Shown in pieces: positions 56,680 through 64,000 of a stretch of 64,000 nucleotides of DNA. The stretch's first letter is position 1, and each line of letters begins with the position of its first letter. Made by a program: the position numbers and the translations under genes. The DNA lies in assembly GCF_040802235.1 (NCBI RefSeq), contig NC_133174.1:105963647-106027646 (forward strand), written 5' to 3'. Under the pieces are notes generated by a model that did no database searches, was not told the DNA's origin, and saw nothing but the letters and a program-made list of their open reading frames with translations. This stretch comes from Manis javanica (lineage: Eukaryota > Chordata > Mammalia > Pholidota > Manidae).

Positions 56680-58174
56680 TATTTTTAAAAGGAGGAAACA
56701 AATTATTTATGCCAGAAATAAAAAAGGAGTATCACTATTCATCTAATAAGAGAGCCTCAAAATAACAAGGAGCAAAAATTTATAAAACCATAAGGATAAA
56801 TGAACAAATCTACTCTTCTATCAGTAATTGACAGATTCAACAAGCAGAACATCAGTAAGGGTATATTTGACCTGAACAGTACCATTAATCAGTTGTATCT
56901 AATTGAAATTATAGAATAATTCACCCAACAACACCAGAATACACATTCTTCTCAAGCTCACATGGACATTCACTATGATAGACTACATCGTAGACCATAA
57001 AGCAAACCTTAACAAATTTAAGAGTAAAATTATACAGAGTATGTACTCAGACTACAATGGAATTTAACTAGAAATCAATAACAGAAAGAAAGCTATAAAA
57101 ATGTTAAAATATTTGGAGACTAAACAACAGACTTCTAGGTAACACATGGATTAAAGAGATATTAAAAGAAATTTAAAAGTGTTGTGAGCTAAATTAATAA
57201 GAAAACAAAACTTAGCAAAATTTGTGGAGTGCAGCAAAAGCATGCTTAAAGGGAAATTTATAGCATCAAGTGCATGTTAGAAAAAAAGAAAGATATAAAA
57301 TCAATAAATTAAGATTACATATTAGAGAGCTACAGAAAGAAGAGCAATATAAGTCTAAAGTAAGCAGTAGAAAATAAATAATAAAAATTGGAGAAGATAT
57401 CTATAAGATTAAAAACAGGAAATCAAAAAAGAATCAATAAACCAAAATCCAGCTCTTTGAAAAGAGCAATAAAATTGATAATCATCTGTCAGCTAACAAA
57501 GAAAAAAAGAGAGGAGAAAAAAGAGGAAACACAAATTATGCCAGAAATGAAAAAGGAGTATTACTATTTTTACCATAGTCATTAGAAGGAAAATAAAGAG
57601 TATTATGAACAATTTTATGCCTACAAATTTGATGACTTAGATGAAACAGACCAATTCCTTGAAAGACAAAACTACCACAAGTCACAGAAGGAGCAATAGA
57701 TAATGTGAATAGAAATATATCTATTAAAAATATTGAGTTAAAAATTAATAATCTTCCAAAAAAGGAAAGCACAAACACCAGATATTTTCACTGGTGAATT
57801 CTACCAAACATTTAAGAAAGAAATTATACCAATTTTCTATAGTCTCTTCCAGAAAATAGAAGCAGAATACACTTCATCTTTCTTTGAGGCCAGCATTTCT
57901 CCAATACCAAAACGAGAAAAGGATATTACAAGAAAGGAAAATTATAGACCAACTTTTTTTGTAAACACACATACAAAAAATCCTTGACAAAATTTTAGCA
58001 AATTGAATCAAACAATGTATAAAATGAATTATGCACCACCAACAACTGGGATTCATTTCAGTTATGTCCAACATTCAAAAAATCAAATAATTTGATCAAT
58101 CACATCAACAGGCTAAAGAAGAAAAATTAAATCACTAGATTAAAAAAAAACATTTGACAAAATCCAACCTTCAT
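56680..58174 (+). mobile_element. Old LINE-1 ORF2 (L1MA-type), decayed
   Basis: Plus-strand text tracks L1 ORF2 from the endonuclease (AATACACATTCTTCTCAAGC, TAGACCATAAAGCAAACC) to the RT fingers (GAATTCTACCAAACATTTAAG, CAAAACGAGAAAAGGATAT, TTTGACAAAATCCAACCTTCATTC), with stops in all frames. It breaks off at the T-rich 3' end of the next L1. Confidence 0.85.
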
Positions 58175-59445
58175 TCATGATTTTTTATTTTCTTGGCAAC
58201 AATTTTTTTATTTTTTTATTTTACTATCATTAATGTACAATTACATGAACAACATTATGGGTACTAGACTCCCCCTATTATCAAGTCCCCCCCACATACC
58301 CCATTACAGTCACTTTCCATCAGTGTAGTAAGATGCTATAGAATCACTACTTGTCTTCTCTGTGTTGTACAGCCCTCCTTGTGTGCCCCCCTACATTATA
58401 TCTGCTAATCATAATGCCCTTTCCCCCTTATCCCACACTTCGCACCCATCCTCCCCAATCCCTTTCCCTTTGGTAACTGTTAGTCCAATCTTAGGTTCTG
58501 TGAATCTGCTGCTGTTTATTCCTTCAGTTCTTTCTTTGTTCTTGTACTCCGCAGATCAGTGAAATCATTTGGTACTTGTCTTTCTCTGCCTGGCTTATTT
58601 CACTGAGCATAATACCCTCTAGCTCCATCCATGTTGTTGCAAATGGTATGATTTGTTTTATTCCTATGGCTGAATAATATTCCATTATGTATATATCCCA
58701 CATCTTCTATATCTACTCATCTACTGATGGACACTTAGGTTCCATTTCTTGGCTTCCATTTCTTTGCTATTGTAAATAGTGCTGCAATAAACATAGGGGT
58801 GCATATGTCTTTTTTAAACTGGGCATCTATGTTCATTAGGGATATTAGTCTGTAATTTTCTGTTTTGGTGGGGTCTTTGTCTGGTGTTGGTATTAGAATG
58901 ATGCTGGCTTCATAGAATGAGTTTGGAAGTATTCCCTCTTCTTTTTTTGGAAAACTTTAAGCAGAATGGGTATTCTGTCTTCTCTATATGTTTGATAAAA
59001 CTCAACTGTGAATTCATCTGGTCCAGAGTTTTGTTCTTAGGTAGTTTTTGGATTACCAATTCAATTTCGTTGCTGGTAATTGGTCTGTTTAGATTTTCTG
59101 TTTCTTCCTTGGTCAGTCTTGGAAAGTTGTATTTTTCTAGGAAGTTGTCCATTTCCTCTAGGTTATCCAGCTTGTTAGCATGTAGATTTTCATAGTATTC
59201 TCTACTAATTCTTTGTCTTTCTGTGGGGTCCGTTGTGATTTTTCCTTTCTCATTTCTGATTCTGTTTATGTGTGTAGATTCTCTTTTTCTCTTAGTAAGT
59301 CTGGCTGGGGGGTTATTTATTTTGTTTATATTCTCAAAGAACCAGCTCTTGGTTTCATTGATCTTTTCTATTGTTTTATTCTTCTCAATTTTATTTATCT
59401 CTTCTCTGATCTTTATTATGTCCCTTCTTCTGCTGATTTTAGGCC

Positions 59446-60450
59446 TCATTTGCTTTCTTTTTCCAGTTTCAATAATTCTGACTTTAGACTATTCATTTGG
59501 GATTGTTTTTCCTTCTTTAAATAGGCATGGATTGCTATATTCTTTCCTCTTAAAACTGCTTTTGCTGCATCCCACAGAAGTTGGGGCATTGTGCTGTTGT
59601 CATTTGTCTCCATATATTGCTTGATCTCTGTTTTAATTTGGTCATTGATCCATTGATTATTTAGGAACATGTTGTTAAGCCTCCATGTGTTTGTGAGCCT
59701 TTTTATTTTCTTTGTACAATTTATTTCTGGTTTTATACCTTTGTGATCTGAGAAGTTGGTTGGTAGAATTTCAATCTTTTTGAATTTACTGAGGCTCTTT
59801 TTGTGGCTTAGTATGTGGTTTATTCTCAAAAATTTTCCATGTGCACTTGAGAAGAATGTGTATCTTGCTGCTTCTTGGTGTAGAGTTCTATAGATGTTTG
59901 TTAGGTCCATCTGTTCTAGTGTGTTGTTCAGTGCCTCTGTGTCCTTACTTATTTTCTGTCTTGTTGATCTATCCTTTGGAGTGAGTGGTGTGTTGAAGTC
60001 TCCTAAAATAAGTGCATTGCATTTTATTTCCTCTTTTATTTCTGTTAGCATTTGTTTCACATATGTCAGTGCTCCTGTGTTGGGTGCATATATATTTATA
60101 ATGGTTATATCCTCTTGTTGGACTGACCCCTTTATCATTATGTAATGTCCTTCTTTATCTCTTGTTATTTTCTTTGTTTTGAAGTCTATTTTGTCTGATA
60201 CAAGTACTGCAACACCTGCTTTTTTCTCCATATTATTTGCATGAAATATATTTTTCCATCCCTTCACTTTTAGTCTGTGTATATCTTTCGGTTTGAGGTG
60301 AGTCTCTTGTAAGCAGCATATAGATGGGACTTGCTTTTTTATCCATTCTATTACTCTGTGTCTTTTGATTGGTATATTCAGTCCATTTAGGGTGATTATC
60401 AATAGATATGTACCTACTGCCATTGCCGTCCTTGTATTCGTGCTTACCAA
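59446..60450 (-). pseudogene. L1 ORF2 endonuclease domain, long open frame
   Basis: The 334-codon frame covers the APE-like endonuclease: start IITLNGLNIP (usual form TLNVNGLN, so two residues appear lost), LQETHLKPKD with the catalytic glutamate, ALILGDFNTPL with the catalytic D/N pair, and NFSDHKGIKPE with the catalytic histidine. It stops before RT; the RT fingers continue in another frame at 58,910-59,449 (minus). Without the RT palm the element is dead, though an endonuclease-only product is conceivable. Confidence 0.85.
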
Positions 60451-60846
60451 AGGTTCAAGGGTAGCTTCTTTACTATCTAACCTTCTAACTTAACTCTCTT
60501 ATTAAGCTATTATAAACACAGTCTGATGATTCTTTATTTCTCTCCCTTCTTATTCTTCCTCCTCCGTTCTTTATATGTTAGGTGTTTTAATCTGTACTCT
60601 TTTGTGTATCCTTTGACTGCTTTTGTGGATAGTTGATTTTATTTTTTGCCTTTAGTTAGCATTTGGTTGGTCTGCTCTCTTTGCTGTGATTTTATTTTCT
60701 CTGTTGATATCTATTTAGCCTTAGGAGTACTTCCATCTAGAGCAGTCCCTTTAGAATATCCTGTAGAGTTGGTTTGTGGGAGGCAAATTCCCTCAACTTT
60801 TGCCTGTCTGGAAGTGTTTAATCCCTCCTTCAAATTTAAATGATAA

Positions 60847-61020
60847 TCATGCTGGATACAGTATTCTTGATTCAAGGCCCTTCTGTTTCATTGCATTAAA
60901 AATATCATTCCATTCTCTTCTGGCCTGTAAGGTTTCTGTTGAGAAGCCTGATGATAGCCTGATGGGTTTTCCTTTGTAGGTGATCTTTTTTCTATTTGTG
61001 CCATTGTTAATGGAACCTTC
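60847..61020 (-). pseudogene. L1 ORF1 C-terminal fragment
   Basis: It holds the conserved ORF1p block KITYKGKPIRLSSGFSTETL and NAMKQKGLESRILYPA. The N-terminal two thirds are absent, and codons before about 61,020 do not look like ORF1. Confidence 0.8.
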
Positions 61021-61784
61021 CTTTGTAGTTTCTAGCCTGTATGCGTCTATATATGAAGACTTCTGATTTCTGGATGTTACTTTTGTTACCTTCTGCTTTA
61101 CTAATATCTTCCATTGTTTATAGTGGTTTTCCATGAATTCTTCCTAATTTTCCTCTCTCTTGTCTAATTACATCAGCTCATAACTTCACCACAATGTTAA
61201 ATAGTAATGACTATTAGACATCTCTTTTTGTTTTGTTTCTGACTTCTCTGAGCTAATGTTTCTCCATTAAGCAAGTTACTGGCTTTGGGGTTGAGATCTG
61301 TATATTTGATTAGCTAAGGCACTTTGATCCAGCTGTGTTCCTCATGAGAAGTCACTATCCACAACACTCCCACAATTCTGAAAGAAAAAAATGTGGCTTT
61401 CCTACTGAGTGTGTGCTGTTCAATACTAGCTTCCACTGATTAAAATACTATATGAAAGAGAACAAGTTGGGGACAGGCACAAAGGGCACATGCTAAGTAA
61501 TGTTACTACGTTCACATTGTATTTGCTAGCAAACCATCTGGCAATAAGCCTAGCTGGAGAATTGTATTAAAATTCCTTCCTTTGGCCCATTAAGTAATAA
61601 TAGAATTTAATGACAAAGTTATTTTAGTGGCTGTGAAGAGAATTTTTAAGAATATATGTGGAACGAGAGTTTGTTTAATTGGGCTAAAGCACTTAAGGTC
61701 TTACATGTATTATTACATATTTGCTACTTAATAATTCTCCAATTTTCAAATCTGTTTACTATCATTTATTAGTCAGTATTGATT

Positions 61785-61980
61785 CTGCTTGCAGATTAAG
61801 AGTTAAGCACAAAGGCTCTGGAACCAGGCTGTGTGGTAGAATCAAATGCTGGCTCCACATGCCTGTTGTGTGAACTGCAGTAAGTACTTGACCTCATTTT
61901 CTTCAGTTTCTTCATCTGTAAAATGAAGCCACAAATTTCCCACCTGGGTTCCATGACTTCCCAGCTTTTCCACTGCATCC
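61785..61980 (+). mobile_element. MIR SINE
   Basis: AAGCACAAAGGCTCTGGAACCAGGCTGTGTGG, CAAATGCTGGCTCCACATGCC and TTTCTTCATCTGTAAAATGAAG are classic MIR. Confidence 0.85.
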
Positions 61981-61984
61981 TAGC

Positions 61985-64000
61985 CCTTTTACCTCTTGTG
62001 ACTCAGTTTCTACAATTGTGAAACATGCTGCATATTTCATACAACTCCAATGAGGTTCAAATATGAAGTATAGGAAAGTACTCTAATAAAATGTAACACT
62101 TTCAGAGAAAAATTTTTGGTTAACTTGTGGCCTTGGGGAAAAGTAGGTAAACAGTTGTTGCTTCAGGAAAGACAGATGATAATACATTTTTATATTTTCT
62201 TTTTGCTTCTAATGATTACTGCATCATTTGCTCCAGAACATATTTAGTGCCTTCTGTCTGCAAATTTCAAGATACCTTCATTCTAATGCCTTGAAGACAT
62301 TGTGTCATCAAGCACCTGATCAGGTTCACTGGTAGTCCATGGAGAAAAGGAGAAGCAGTTGGGGGAACCTATATGTGAGGGAACTCTCCCTTGGCAAGAA
62401 GCCGCAATACTATCAAATGGGGTCATCTTTGAATGTAAAACAGAAGTCCCACAGGCTCTATTATGTCTGCCTTAGCCCCCAGTAGTCATCAACATTTAGG
62501 TTCACAGGTATGATCAGAATTAAAGTACCATAAAATCTATGCACTCATTAGAAACATGACCTCCAAAATTAATTTCAATCCTGAGGATAAGAAAGGGAAC
62601 CACTGTAGTCAAAGGTGTAATCTCTGTGTCCCTGAGAAATCCTTATCAGACACTTGGGCTTCACTGTGGAAGGATTACATAAGCATTCATGACATGAAGG
62701 ATTTTTAGCCCTATTGAGGCTGATGCTTGCTTTGATTGCTACAGGTCGAAATGTGGAGTCATAATACTGCATAAGTGCACTGGCTTATAATACTGCAATT
62801 GTTGAGTCAGTCAAACGGTATTAGAAAAAAAAATGACTTTCCTGACATTAGTCATTTTTCAAAGGAGATCTTTAACTACTATGGAAGAAAATAAAATACG
62901 AGCTGTAGTCTACCAATTAGAATTTTAAGGAGCTAAATGGGATTTCCTATAACTTGTATTTAGTAAAAGATGTCTGTCTGACCAGTTCTGGAGAAAAATG
63001 AATCTTTACATTTGCTTTAAGGGGACTTGTCCCTTTTTGATATTCTGAATTTGAAATTTATTGTTACAAAAAAGTGGACATTAACCACTACCCCTTTTTA
63101 AAAGTCGAACGTTAGCATAAACACAGTAGACATTTAAGAAAGTTTGTCTCTTAACAGAACATTTTTTGAAAATCTTGTCTTTAGACTATCAGCCACAGTT
63201 ACTTCAAGTACACGTTTACCCATTTGTAAGTGGTAAGGGAATAAAATGAGTGGTAGCTGTTTGATCACTAAGTACGTGAAAAACACACAGAAAAAAAGAG
63301 ATACACTTCTCCTACAAATTCATTTTTAAAAACTAACACATTGAAAACAATTTCTGTAACTCAGACTAAGAATGCATACACTTAACTGGCTTTCTCCAAA
63401 TATATTCTGAAACGATTTTATATTCATTAAATAAAGTGTTTCCAAACAAAGATTTTGAACATTATTAAAAAATGTCCATTACAAAAGGAAAAATACAAGA
63501 ATTACTTATTAAACTTACTATTTAAGTTTTTAGAGGAATCTACAATCAAATATCCATATACTCACTATTAAACTTGAAAAACGTAGCTTTGCAAGTAATT
63601 CATCCCTAAAGACATGTGTGAAATATTTAAACTATAATAAATTAAGTGTATGTCTATGTTAATGAAATACTTTTAATCAATGCTAAGTTCAGGCATCATT
63701 TAATAGTGGACCAACACCAATTAAAAATGACAGCTTGATGTCTTGCTGAAGATAACATTTTACAAATTTATATCTCAACACTGAGTAGTTACATATTCTC
63801 GTTCAGTTGTATCAATGCTGCTTAGCAGTTTAATTCTCTCAAAAATGCAAACTTAAGTTTAGCTTTTAATAACTTTTATAAGGCCCTAGAATAGATTTTC
63901 TTTTAAAGTCTTAAGTAAAATTGGCTCTGTAACCTAATGAGAAAACACAAAAGGGTACACATATAAAAGACTGTGTGTTCTTTATTGTTTTTCCTTAAGG
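61985..64000. other. Intergenic, no gene or named repeat seen
   Basis: AT-rich sequence with only short frames. Nothing can be supported. Confidence 0.45.

Larger units (their letters stand above)
58175..61140 (-). mobile_element. LINE-1, inverted, internally deleted
   Basis: The tail is T-rich at about 58,175-58,230 on the plus strand, followed by the young-family 3' UTR and ORF2 end up to about 58,822. There the sequence jumps to mid-RT text (upstream of the catalytic core), then RT fingers, endonuclease, ORF2 start (about 60,450) and the C-terminal part of ORF1 (60,847 to about 61,020). It is 5'-truncated inside ORF1. The deletion removes the RT palm, thumb and zinc knuckle. It sits inside or next to the old L1 at 56,680-58,174. 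Confidence 0.88.

Overview
The window looks like ordinary nuclear DNA of a placental mammal. It is AT-rich and intron-dominated, full of LINE-1 (L1) copies, with older MIR, L2, MER5A, Tigger and MaLR fossils typical of Boreoeutheria. I see no Alu, B1/B2, carnivore CAN-SINE or ruminant BovB/tRNA SINE in 64 kb. The youngest repeats are L1s with a characteristic 3' UTR and one family of ERV1-like LTRs. That pattern fits a laurasiatherian lineage with little SINE activity. A pangolin is my best guess, from memory of L1 3' ends and not from a search.

Layout. 1-2.6 kb: 3' half of an L1. 2.6-4.4 kb: broken endogenous-retrovirus env segment ending in poly(A). 4.9-5.7 kb: solo LTR. 6.7-12.75 kb: almost full-length, dead L1 with recognisable target-site duplications. 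14.5-15.6 kb: old repeats. 16.2-16.5 kb: a compact promoter (GC box, inverted CCAAT, CRE-like site) and a first coding exon. 17.1-18.3 kb: a 1.2-kb purine-rich degenerate minisatellite. 18.3-29 kb: old repeats and one LTR. 29.5-48.4 kb: the remaining exons of the gene, with L1, Tigger, LTR and MaLR insertions in its introns. 48.4-64 kb: intergenic, with L2, MER5A, MIR and a twin-primed L1, then a nested L1 cluster at 56.4-61.1 kb.

The centre of interest is one plus-strand gene that can be assembled by hand from eight exons (16,428 to 48,020). Every junction is a GT-AG intron and the reading phase is kept throughout. It predicts a protein of about 558 residues, or 573 from an upstream in-frame ATG. 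More than half is encoded by a single 1,088-base exon containing 43 uninterrupted 7-residue repeats of the form RSxxQS(G/K/R/E), from a 21-bp DNA unit that usually carries AGATCT. The repeats resemble an RS domain in arginine-serine content but have a strict heptad period. I do not recognise the family. The CRE-like promoter and basic RS-rich product would suit a male germ-cell gene, but that is inference.

No bacterial features, tRNA or rRNA genes, or CRISPR arrays were seen.
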